Assembly: GCA_963971575.1 (NCBI GenBank)
Contig: OZ020616.1
Coordinates: 56,403,201-56,467,200 of the forward strand
Reading direction: 5' to 3'
Length of the DNA stretch: 64,000 bases
Origin: Liopterus haemorrhoidalis
Lineage: Eukaryota; Arthropoda; Insecta; Coleoptera; Dytiscidae
In this document: in pieces, positions 36,590 through 47,300 of the stretch
Numbering within the stretch: position 1 is the stretch's first letter
Layout: every line of letters starts with the position of its first letter
Notes under the pieces: generated by a model
Seen by the model: the letters and a program-made list of their open reading frames with translations, nothing else
Told to the model about the DNA's origin: nothing
The model's database searches: none
Program-made: the position numbers and the translations under genes

Positions 36590-36890
36590 CTATGACAGTA
36601 ACACACGTACTGATTGATTGTCAACTTTTTCTACCCGCACGGACCATGCATAGAATACCACAAGACTTAAAAGAAGCCCTAAAACAAGACCAGAATATAC
36701 TGGACTACCTAAAAAACATCAATTTTTACAATAAAATATAATAAAGTCAACCAAAAATGTATAATATGTAATAAATATCATGTTATATGTAAATCATAGC
36801 AAATGTTAAATAATATATACAATTATGGCACAGACACTAATAGCCATAGATGCTGAAGTGTCTATAAACAAATAATAATAATAATAAAAT
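36590..36890 (+). mobile_element. LINE 3' end with (AAT)n tail
   Basis: Encodes VTHVLIDCQLF and a stop, then an untranslated end and (AAT)n at 36871-36888. This resembles I/R1-type LINE termini. Confidence 0.6.
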
Positions 36891-36899
36891 GAATATCTC

Positions 36900-37726
36900 T
36901 TTTATTATAAAACTTTTACTAAGGTGTTTTAAGGTTTTCCTTCTTTTAACCTCTGTAGTATCGCCCATTAAAAAGAAATAAGAAGACCGTAAACACCCTG
37001 TATAGTTAATATATAGTTCTTAAATTAAGTGCTGAATTCTTTAGTTTACCCAGCAATTGATGTTTAAAACATGAAACTAATTTTAAAATCAATATTATGT
37101 GGGAACTTCAAATATTGTAAGCGGAAGCGCTAAAACAAGTAGCTAACCAAACCCTAATTAATTGCCGCAAATGCAGTAATATTAGGAAGTGAATTAGTAA
37201 AAATTGTAACAGTAATTATCGTGAAGTGCGCATGTCATAATAACCCATATTCCCCAGTTCCGGATGTAGCTAGCCAGCATTTCCGCTTTCAAAGCAGAAC
37301 TAAATGCATTTATTATAATGATGTTTGAAAAAACATTAACACTCTAAGAACAAATTGATGTTTCCTTCTTTTGTAACGTTATTCAAAAAACGGAATTAAA
37401 AAACAATAAAATAAACAATAAAGTGAACAATAATAGTCTCAAATGTACTGGCATCGATTTGATAAGACGTAGATGTCGAATGTATGGGTATACTTTTGAT
37501 CAGGGATTGGGAACCTTTTTGAAACAAAAAGACATTCGATTGAAAATCCTATCAAAATTAAATTTAAGAAGCCGCAACTTCATGCTATTGGTCAGTAGAT
37601 TTACTAGGATTAATTTTGTGGTCTTGTAATCAAATGGCTATGTTTACTATCCGTTTTCCCGTATCTGTTTTTCCAAGGCGGATCTTAAACGCGTCTTGTA
37701 CAGATATATTCGAATTAGTTATAATA
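36900..37726. other. No feature seen
   Basis: AT-rich sequence with short unremarkable open frames. No repeat matching elsewhere in the window was noticed. Confidence 0.4.
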
Positions 37727-38399
37727 CACACACCGGCAAATTTAAAGGAACATACATAAAAATCTAATTATTTTCCCTGTAGTGTACATATTGTTGATAT
37801 TTCCGAGGTAATCTTCTAGTACGATGTTTTTTGGAACAATGTTCAATCGGGTTGAGGTCAGGGGAGCACGCTGGCCAACTTGATTTAAAAGTCTGTTACA
37901 CAGTGGGCGAAGTGTGGGCGCGCATTATCCTGTATTAGGGTGAAATTTTCTCCAATATATGGGGCAAAAGGTATAACATGGTCTTGAAGAATATCTCTGA
38001 TGTACATAGGTACATACCGTTAACTGCAGCTATCTGCAGTTAACGGTCCGCCATCAATAAAAAAAATAAAATGTGTTGAAAACAATTTAAATGTTAGTAT
38101 ATTTAACTAGAGTAAGAAACATAAAATATTTAGGAGTAATAATAGATGATGAACTGAAATTTAATGATCATGTAGATTATATTACAAAAAAAAAAATATT
38201 TAAACAGAGTAGGAAAGAATATATGTCAATATATATATCATTTTGCTAAATTGCTAATTTTTAATACAATCATACTACCTCATTTTAATTACTGTGGATC
38301 ATTATTATACGTATATAAAAATTATCAGATAAATAAATTGCAACTCCTTCAAAATAAAAGTATGAGAAGTATACTAAAATGTAACAGGTACATCCCAAT

Positions 38400-38624
38400 C
38401 AGTGGCGCACCCAGGAATATTTTATAGGGGGGCCCGGAAGACAAAAAAAATTCCTCGCTGTTGAAATACAAGTGATGACCTAAAAAAAAAAGGTCCTTAC
38501 TTGTAAAATACAAGTGGTGCCAAAAAAAAGTCCTTATCTCTTTTTAAATTCATATATAGTGATAAAAAATTTAAAAATTTGGTATTTTCTTCCTACTTGG
38601 GGGGGGGGACTGGGCGCACCACTG
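38400..38624. mobile_element. hAT MITE with minisatellite motif
   Basis: Ends CAGTGGCGCACCCAG and TGGGCGCACCACTG. Flanks ATCCCAAT and ACCCCAAT match at 7 of 8. The inside carries ACAAGTGATGACC and AAAAAGGTCCTTAC units. Confidence 0.85.
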
Positions 38625-38654
38625 ACCCCAATTAGGGAAATGCTAAATTGCCTT

Positions 38655-38809
38655 CAGGGCCGGCGCTAGGATTTGCGGGGCCATGTGCGAGAAGAGCCGC
38701 GGGGCCTGCTCTTCAGATCCAAGTGAGGAGCAAAAAAAAAAAGGTCCTCATCTCCATGCGCGGGGCCATGTGCGGCCGCACATGCTGCACATGCCTCGCG
38801 CCGGCCCTG
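38655..38809. mobile_element. hAT MITE, 155 bp
   Basis: Ends CAGGGCCGGCGC and GCGCCGGCCCTG, flanked by a perfect ATTGCCTT at 38647-38654 and 38810-38817. It contains one GTGAGGAGC-A-run-GGTCCTCAT minisatellite unit. Confidence 0.92.
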
Positions 38810-39136
38810 ATTGCCTTCAATGGGTAAAAGTAGAAAAATTAATAGAAATTAATCTATTAACCTTTATATATAAAATAGTAAATAACATGGAGCCTGCTTA
38901 TTTTATGGACAACTTAAAAACAATTAGTGAGAGTCACAGTCATAACACCAGAGGAAAAGATAATTTTTATGTTTCTAATAATAACCAGGATAATATTTTT
39001 GATAAAGGTTTAATTATGTGTAATAATTTACAAAATGAAACAAAAAACGCTAAAAAGTTAAATTAAAGCAAAGTATTTTGTGTTGAAGATATTTATATTA
39101 TTCTATTTGTATAATGTATATTTGTGTATATTTATA

Positions 39137-39331
39137 CAGTGAATTTCTTTTATCCTGCAATATACGTATTATCGTTACTATGGTAATTGAAATCTGACAG
39201 CAATGTAAAATTGCGTTTCTTTTAATTTGCAACATAGGCGATTTAACATTGCTGTCAAAATAATTTGTCGTTACTAGGAAAACCGTCTATAATAATAAGT
39301 ATCAATGTTGCAGGATAAAAGAAATTCACTG
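39137..39331. mobile_element. TA-flanked MITE in the LINE tail
   Basis: 195 bp with arms CAGTGAATTTCTTTTATCCT and the complement, flanked by TA. Confidence 0.88.
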
Positions 39332-39426
39332 TATATGTACTATCTATGAAATGTATAATTAGCTACTGCTAAATAAATGCACTATTATTATATTATTATC
39401 AATCACTAACTCTGTGCGAGCTACCA

Positions 39427-39832
39427 AATAAAGTCTGTTCCAAACGGTTAGGCGGAACTAGATTTGGCAATCTAGTTACTTTCATCGTTTAAATCATGCT
39501 TTTCGGCCGTTTTGTTTAAGCTTTGTAAATCATACTTACAATAAACATTTTTTGGTTAAGGTTAATATCATTTTAAAATGTCATTTTCTTTATATTATGA
39601 TTTTTTGTGTCATTCTTAATACAAATTTCCCATTTATTTATTTTTTTGTCATTAAAATACGTAAAAAAATGACATATGTCATTCGTTTCCATGGTTTCAT
39701 TGTTGGAATTTTTAATTTTGACATTTCAACGTGAAAAATGAAATAACCCAAGCAAGGTCCCTTCTCGTGACAAGCTAAAAGAACGAAATTCCCATTTAGT
39801 TCCGCTTAACCGTTTGGAACAGACTGTATATT
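39427..39832. mobile_element. MITE family B, full-length copy
   Basis: About 400 bp with arms AGTCTGTTCCAAACGGTTA and its near-complement. It interrupts the Tc1 transposase. Other copies: 120, 9080, 15950, 41874, 56278. Confidence 0.85.
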
Positions 39833-40632
39833 CCACCCCACACCATAATTGAACCTCCACCAAAAGATACAGTAGTAGAAAAATTAAATGGTGCATTTTG
39901 TTCTCCTTGGCGTCGATACAATATTCGTTCATTGTTTAGTGGAGCATTCAAAGCTATCTAGATACAGGCTAAAAAATAATAAAATTTAAAAAAAAATCAT
40001 AATTTTCAATCTGTTTCTTTGAATTTGCCGGTGTGTGTATAAGCTTGCGTCTAAAAATGCTCAAGGAGGAGTAAATTTTACTCTGACGTTTAAATTCATA
40101 TTTAGTGGAGCTTCACATTACTTACGTGGTTTTAGAACAGTCTAGTATACATTAAATATTAGAGTAAAATTAATCAAAGACAATGAATGAGTGATTTGCA
40201 CTAATACAAATTAATTTGAACCGAAATAATTCGACAGAAAATTTATATTTATTTATATATTTATTTATATATGACATTAAAATTCCATCGTCTTTTTGTT
40301 GAGGCACACCACTGTGTCTAATTCATGTTGATGCAATGATAAAGGAACTATAAGTTTACGCTTTTCTGCTTCTGCCACTGGAGTTGGTTTCTATCATTTC
40401 ACTTTTAACAACGTACGTGCCGAGCCTTTGCCAATCAGAGCGTTACTTTGACCACAACATAACTAATTACCAACCTATTTCCAAAAATATTATAATTTTT
40501 CATTGCGCAAAACATCAACAACCATATTAAATTAAGACGAAAAAGTTTTATTACATATCTTAATTTCGAGAAAGGTAGAACTGGAACATTTTTATTAAGA
40601 ATGACAAAAAATTAAAATGCAATGAAAAGGAC

Positions 40633-40795
40633 ATTTGCCGGTCACCATGGCGTAGTGGTTAGTGTAGCGATGCACTGACTTCTAGGCCATGAGGGCTCGG
40701 GTTCGAATCCCGGTTATGGCATGGATTTTTCAAAAATAAATGCATCCTCTGGATAATGGCCTGAATAGCTAAGTCCAAAAATTAAAAAAAAGGAC
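40633..40795 (+). mobile_element. tRNA-derived SINE
   Basis: A-box-like TGGCGTAGTGGTTAG and B-box GGGTTCGAATCCC with 45 bases between them, then an unrelated body ending in an A-rich tract. The acceptor arms do not pair well, so it is not a working tRNA gene. Confidence 0.7.
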
Positions 40796-40989
40796 ATTTC
40801 CTACAGTGAGAATTTCAAATTTTCACATGCCAAAATTAAACATGAAAAAAAGTTATCTTGTCCTTCCGGCTTCATTCTTGGTATTTCCTTAGTTGAGTAG
40901 CCATTTTGCTCAAATCTTTTTCTTGTATTTGCTTCCTATCTGGATTGCATCTTTTCTTGTATGTCTTTTCTCTCTATTTCTGTCTAGCA

Positions 40990-41167
40990 TAGGGTGACCA
41001 TTTTCTTGGAGACGGCAATGCGGGACGGAGCAAAAAAAAGGTCGTCACTTCCGACATATAAGTGAAGAGCCAACAAAAAAAAAAGTCCTCACCTCCCAAA
41101 TATAAGTAAAGAGCAAAATTCGGCCCTGGGGACAACAAATCAAAATGCGGGACGAATGGTCATCCTA
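40990..41167. mobile_element. hAT-like MITE, TAGGG type
   Basis: Ends TAGGGTGACCATT and AATGGTCATCCTA, flanked by a perfect GTCTAGCA at 40982-40989 and 41168-41175. The inside holds two GGTC(G)TCACTT-type minisatellite units. Confidence 0.92.
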
Positions 41168-41175
41168 GTCTAGCA

Positions 41176-41873
41176 TTGATACAGAAAGTTTTTTTTTTTT
41201 TTGACACTTAATGGTGGTAAATCGTGAGTGAGAACGAATAGGTTGAGAAATTTAATTTTAGGACTTATTTTTCCCAAATTTATATTTCTTAATAAACATG
41301 TTTAAATTTAAAAAGTGTGGAACTAATTTTTAAAATCTCAGGACGGTACTTTTTAGGAAAAGTCATTAATTTTTTAATTTGTCAATTAATTTTCAAGGTC
41401 TCAGAGATCATTTTAAAAAAACTAGACACGCGATGAATCTAATTTCTTAATTTTGACAAATTTATATTATTAAAATGTCAAAAATATTATTATTTAAGTT
41501 AACAAAAAAGTATTTTTTGTTGATATTTCCTATTCTATTCTGTCTTTTAAATCCTACGTAAAAGTTTTGCAACTTTTGCGGTGAATTAAACAATATTAAA
41601 TATTTAAATAACGGATATATTGTGAAAGATGTCTTGATGGTAGTTTTAAATATAATATTCAATGCAAATTTCGATGTTAATAGCTGAAACAATCTCGTTA
41701 TAACCTTGATCGCAATAAAAAATTTCATTGTTATTTCGAATTTCCTGTCATTTGATTACAAATAAAAAAATAAATTATAGTTTAAAACTGGGTTTAGTAA
41801 TAAACAAAAGTAAACACAATATATTAGAAAATGAAACATATTATACAAATGTGAAAATTATTATATATATACC
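41176..41873. other. No gene seen
   Basis: AT-rich sequence. A minus-strand open frame at 41462-41728 is short, AT-driven and unsupported. Confidence 0.4.
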
Positions 41874-42181
41874 CCGTTTCTTTGGTTTAAAAGGAACTAA
41901 ATGAGAATTTCCTTCTTTTAAGTTGTCAGGAGAAAGAAAATTGCTTAGGTTATTTCAGGTTTCACGTTGGCATGTGAAAATTTAAAATTCCAACAGTGAA
42001 ACCATGGAAACGAATGACATTTGTTAAAAATATAACACATTTTACTTATTTTAAAGACAATAAAAATAAATAAATGGGAAATTTGTATTAAGAATGACAC
42101 AAAAAATCAATAATGAAAATGACATTTTATAATGTTATTAACCATAACCTAAAAAAGTTTATTGAAAGTATGATTTATAAA

Positions 42182-43624
42182 CAGAGCCGCAGTAAGGGGG
42201 GCGGAGGGGGCGACGGCCCTGGGCGCACTAAGGAGAAGGGCGCTGACGAGCTTGACTAAGGGGCGCCATATTGCAAAAGTGATGACCTTTTTTTTGGCTC
42301 ATCACTTGGATTTTGGGAGGTGATGACCTTTTTTTTCTCATCACTTGGATTTTGGGAGGTGATGACCTTTTTTTTTCTCATCACTTGGATTTTGAGAGGT
42401 GAGGACCTTTTTTTTGCTCATCACTTAGATTTTGGGAGGTGATGACATTTTTTTTGCTCATCACTTGGATTTTGGGAGGTGATGACCTTTTTTTTTCTCA
42501 TCACTTGGATTTTGAGAGGTGAGGACCTTTTTTTGCTCATCACTTGGATTTTGAGAGGTGAGGACCTTTTCTTTTGTCATTACTTGGATTTTGAGAGGTG
42601 AGGACCTTTTTTTTGCTCATCACTTAGATTTTGGGAGGTGATGACCTTTTTTTTTGCTCATCACTTGGATTTTGGGAGGTGATGACCTTTTTTTTTCTCA
42701 TCACTTGGATTTTGGGCGGTGAGGACCTTTTTTTTGCTCATCACTTAGATTTTGGGAGGTGATGACCTTTTTTTTTGCTCATCACTTGGATTTTGGGAGG
42801 TGATGACCTTTTTTTTTCTCATCACTTGGATTTTGGGCGGTGAGGACCTTTTTTTTGCTCATCACTTAGATTTTGGGAGGTGATGACCTTTTTTTTTGCT
42901 CATCACTTGGATTTTGAGAGGTGAGGACCTTTTTTTGCTCATCACTTGGATTTTGAGAGGTGAGGACCTTTTCTTTTGTCATTACTTGGATTTTGAGAGG
43001 TGAGGACCTTTTTTTTGCTCATCACTTAGATTTTGGGAGGTGATGACCTTTTTTTTTGCTCATCACTTGGATTTTGGGAGGTGATGACCTTTTTTTTTCT
43101 CATCACTTGGATTTTGGGCGGTGAGGACCTTTTTTTTGCTCATCACTTAGATTTTGGGAGGTGATGACCTTTTTTTTTGCTCAGCACTTGGATTTTGGGA
43201 GGTGATGACCTTTTTTTTTTTCTCATCACTTGGATTTTGGGCGGTGAGGACCTTTTTTTTGCTCATCACTTAGATTTTGGGAGGTGATGACCTTTTTTTT
43301 TGCTCATCACTTGGATTTTGGGAGGTGATGACCTTTTTTTTCTCATCACTTGGATTTTGAGAGGTGAGGACCTTTTTTTTTGCTCATCACTTGGATTTTG
43401 GGAGGTGATGACCTTTTTTTTTGCTCATCACTTGGATTTTGAGAGGTGAGGACCTTTTTTTTGTTCATCACTTGGATTTTGAGAGGTGAGGACCTTTTTT
43501 TTTTGCTCATCACTTAGATTTTGGGAGGTGAGAACCTTGTTTTTGTTTATCATTTACATTTATTTGCCAAGGGCGCCAAAACACGGTTTTTCCCCTAGCG
43601 CCAGTTTTCCTTATTGCGGCTCTG
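42182..43624. mobile_element. hAT element carrying a 31-unit minisatellite
   Basis: Ends CAGAGCCGCAGTAAGG and CCTTATTGCGGCTCTG, flanked by a perfect TTTATAAA at 42174-42181 and 43625-43632. Nearly all the interior is a 40-bp tandem array. No transposase. Confidence 0.92.
42270..43550 (+). repeat. 40-bp minisatellite, 31 units
   Basis: Unit: CTCATCACTTGGATTTTGGG, then (A/C)GGTGATGACC and a T-run. Variants differ at ACTTAG/ACTTGG and GGGAGG/GAGAGG/GGGCGG and recur in blocks of three, giving a higher-order repeat of about 121 bp. Confidence 0.95.
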
Positions 43625-43967
43625 TTTATAAAGCTTAACTAAAATGGTCAAAAGCTCGAAACAAACTATAAAAGTTACTAGATTGCAAACTCTAGTTCTA
43701 CCTAAAGGAATAGCCTATACATTTACAATATAATTTTATAAATATTTATATTTTTTTGTCCCCGTTGTTAAGGGTCGGATTACTGAACGTGCCGGAATAA
43801 CAGGGGGCCGGATTATTAAGAGTATACTGTATTTGTGTTGTGAAGTATCAGACTGCGAGGGGGGGGGGTATAAAGTTATATACGGCACTAGATCTTCAAT
43901 ATTATTTTCAAGTTTTTTATTTAATTTTATGGGCAGTTATATTTAAGTTATTCTTAATCTGATAAGC

Positions 43968-44184
43968 CAAGGGAGTGGCCGAACAGTCTGAATTGTGAGG
44001 TTGCTAGTTCGATTCTCTACTGGTGACATTATTCGGGTGAGAATAATGTGTTTACATTACTCCCATTTTCACAATCATTCACCTCTTATCCAGGTGTAGG
44101 AGCTTACCCCCTGGCATCGGCTATTAGCCTCGTTGCAGAAATAGGCCGATGTAAAATAAATAAAATAATAATAATAATAAACTT
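43968..44184 (+). mobile_element. tRNA-derived SINE with (AAT)n tail
   Basis: A-box-like GGGAGTGGCCGAACAG and B-box TAGTTCGATTCT, then a body and an AATAATAATAATAATAA tail. It ends about 125 bases before the start codon of the giant repeat-protein gene. Confidence 0.75.
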
Positions 44185-44309
44185 ATTCTGTTAAATACTT
44201 TTTTATATTTTTGTGGTTTGGTACATGGGTTCTATGGTTCTAATTTCCATCATTTTGTTTGGTTGTCAGGTAAAAATCTTAAATTAAAATACTGTCAAAA
44301 TTTCTGTCA

Positions 44310-47300
44310 ATGACATATCAAAAATCTGAAGTAAAAAACATTAATGACAATAATTTGGAAGGAAATTTTAAAGATAATACACAATCAAAACCTAATGGTG
44401 AAAATTTGGAAAAATCAAATACATCTTTAGCTATTTATTTAGATAGTAAATTAAGTGATAGCTCAAAAAGTAAAAACGCAGCTTGGCATTTTGCACAATA
44501 TCAAATACATAGAAGTAAATATCCACCTGGAGTTCGGAAAGACCTTGACGGTGTTTCCGATAATTTAAAAAAGGTAGGGTTTGTACAAGAATTAGATGAA
44601 GAAAGATTTTTACTTTGTAGTAGATGCAGATCAAAAGTTTTCAGTAACGACTCATTTATTAAAGAACCAATTTATCCAGAATTTCCCGAATTACCAGAAG
44701 TTCAACAAAGCCCATCAACAAGTAAAACCAGATTAGTAGCTGGTGGATTCATCGATCAAGTATATCGAAGAATAGGTTCAATTTCATTAAACTTAAATCA
44801 ACCAACTGAACAAAATTCTGAAGAGGTATCGTTAGACGAACCAGAATTAGGATTAGATTGTAAATATAGATGGCAAAGTGATTCAAAAAACTCTGACCAA
44901 AATTCCGAAACAACTTATATTTGTTATAAAGTATCAGATAACCAAAACGAAGCTTGTGATTCTTGCGGATATTCTTTATACTCTGTACCTTCGCAAGAAA
45001 ACGTAACAATTTGTGTAGGTGGTAAAAGAAATAAGGAACCAGAAGTTTTTTTTATAAACTTAGCGGATAAAGACGAAAGTAATTACGATCCAACCCTATT
45101 ACAACAAAATCCAAAACAAAAAAGCTCATTAAGTAATCGAAAACAACCATACTGTGAAGATCTAATAAATAAAAAACATACCAGATCTACAGAAGTAATC
45201 GTTTGTGGAAAAGGCGAAGGAAATTCTAACAAAGCTGTAGCTTGTAGTATTTACAAAAAGGAATCCAAAGGAACAGGACCTGAAAATACAACTAGATATA
45301 CAAATTGTGAAGATTTAAAAAAAGCCACAAAACACAATACCACAACAACAGAACGAAAATCAGTTTGTGATAAGGACGCAGGAAGCAGTTATATAGATCC
45401 TTATCGTTACAAGAAGGAATCCAGAGGAACAGGACCACGAAATTCATCTAAACATACATATTATGAAGATTTATTAAAAGAAAAGGAAGATAAATATAAA
45501 CCATCTAGAGAAGCAATAAAAACTGTTTGTGAAAAGGACGTAAATAGTTCTGGTATAAAAGTACCTTGTGGTTTTTGCAAGAAAGACCCCAAAGCAAAAG
45601 ATAAACAAACATCTAGACATACATACTGTGAAGATTTAATAAAAGATAAAGAAACTAAACACAAAAGATCTAGAGAAGGAATTAAAACAGTTTGTGAAAA
45701 GGACGGCAGTTCTAGTAAAACTAATTGTGGTTTTTGTAAGAAATACTCTAAGGTAAATGGTACACAAAAACCAACTAGGCATACGTATTGTAAAGATTTA
45801 TTAAAAGAAAAACTAAAAACCAGATCTACAGAAAAACTAGTTGTTTGTGAAAAAGGCGAAAAAAGCAGTGACAAAACTGTACCTTGTGGATTTTGTAACA
45901 AAAAATCTAAGACAAAAGAACCTAAAGACTCAAAAGAAAGAGAAAATAGAAGATCAAGAGAAGGAAATAAATCTGTTTTTGAAAAGGACGAAAGAAACAA
46001 TTCTGGCAAAACTGGACCTTGTGGTTTTTGCAAGAAAAAATCCAAAACAAACACTGAATATAGTGAAGATTTAATAAAAGAAAAATATAAAACTAAAGAA
46101 GAAGAAGTTTGTGGAAAGGAAATTGGAAGTTGTTCTAATAGAACTGTACCTTGTGGTTTTTGTAATAAAAAGGGAAACAAAACTCAAAAAGATTTAATAA
46201 AAGAAAGAAAAAATTCTTCTACAGAAAAACTAAAAGTTATTTGGAACAAATACGTAGATAGAAGAACAACTAGAACAACTCCTTGTGTTTCTTGCAAGAA
46301 AAAACATAGAACACAACGTACAAATAAACAAACCGAAAGAAAAAATAAACATAAAAGATTAAAAAGACCAAAAAATGATATTTGGAACAAAAAACCAATA
46401 AACAGCAAATTAAGTTGTAACGTAGGTTGCAAATCAACTAAAAGAATATCAAAAGATTTTATAGAATGCGCTGAATCCGAATCGAACTTAGGTGATGAAT
46501 GTGAAATAGGATTATTAAGTAAAAGATATTTCAACGAAGATAGTGAAAGTAATTCTTCTAGTTGTAAATATAAAGCTTCAGCCATAGGGAACCAATCATC
46601 AAGTCGAAGAAGAGAGCCAGAACAATGTCAATCAGGAAGAACTAGTAAAAAACCAAAACGAAACTATAAAAGAAAACTATCCAAATTTTTTGGAAGAGGG
46701 AAAACTTATAATGATTCTGAAACAAATACTACAGTTGGACAAGTAAAAAGATTGCCCTATCCAAATGTTCCTGTTAATGACAATTGTGCTCGTGTAAATC
46801 GTTACTTAGAAATACCAAAAAGTAACAGTCTTGAAAGAGATTTCATTCCTTGTAAAACATGTAAACCAAGTTTTTACAGCTTAAGAGAAAACATTTCAGA
46901 AACTTCATCTAGAAGTACATATAGTGTAAGTTGTGATTCAATAAACGAAAGGATTGCAAAGGATATCAAGTGTTATTGTCCTACATACAGTCCTTGTAAT
47001 AAAAAACCAAATAATAAATCCAAAAACTCATATTTTGAAGCAAACTTAACAAAAGATCAAACCGATAGTTTAAGCGGAGAGACACTAGTTAAATGTGTAG
47101 AATACTGTAGTAGTGATCAGTTTGGAAAATATAAAGATAAAACAAAATGTAAAGCAAATAAATATGCAGAAGAACACACCAAAAATCCAACAAAATATCC
47201 ATGTCAACCCCAAAAAAACTGCAGAAAAACACAATCAGATGAAAGTATAATAGTAGATATATCACCAATAGAATCAGACACAATACAAAACATTCATAAA

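Larger units (their letters stand above)
38060..39400 (+). mobile_element. LINE fragment inside the Tc1 element, itself holding three MITEs
   Basis: Encodes IKYLGVIIDDELKFNDHVDY and later KLIEINLLTFIYKIVNNMEP. The frame is cut at 38400 and 38655 by hAT MITEs, and the tail by a MITE at 39137. The 3' end is an (ATT)n tract near 39380-39400. Confidence 0.82.
37727..40037 (-). mobile_element. Tc1-like transposon broken up by nested insertions
   Basis: Ends CACACACCGGCAAATT and AATTTGCCGGTGTGTG, each flanked by TA. The minus strand encodes SFGGGSIMVWGGI (39836-39960) and, 1.8 kb further on, IRDILQDHV and IQDNARPHF (37800-38050). The gap holds a LINE and a family B MITE. Confidence 0.88.
41874..43722 (-). 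mobile_element. MITE family B copy split by a hAT element
   Basis: Family B sequence runs from 41874 to 42181 and resumes at 43625, ending GTTCTACCTAAAGGAATAG. The hAT at 42182 entered at the family's TTTA(C/T)AAA site. Confidence 0.8.

Noticed and set aside
40640..40720. Functional tRNA gene
   Set aside because: A and B boxes are present but the acceptor stem does not pair, and it continues into a SINE body.
42270..43550. CRISPR-like array
   Set aside because: The units are contiguous with no unique spacers, in a eukaryotic hAT element; it is a minisatellite.
45461..46180. 239-codon minus-strand open frame in the giant exon
   Set aside because: A shadow of the repeated, low-complexity coding strand.
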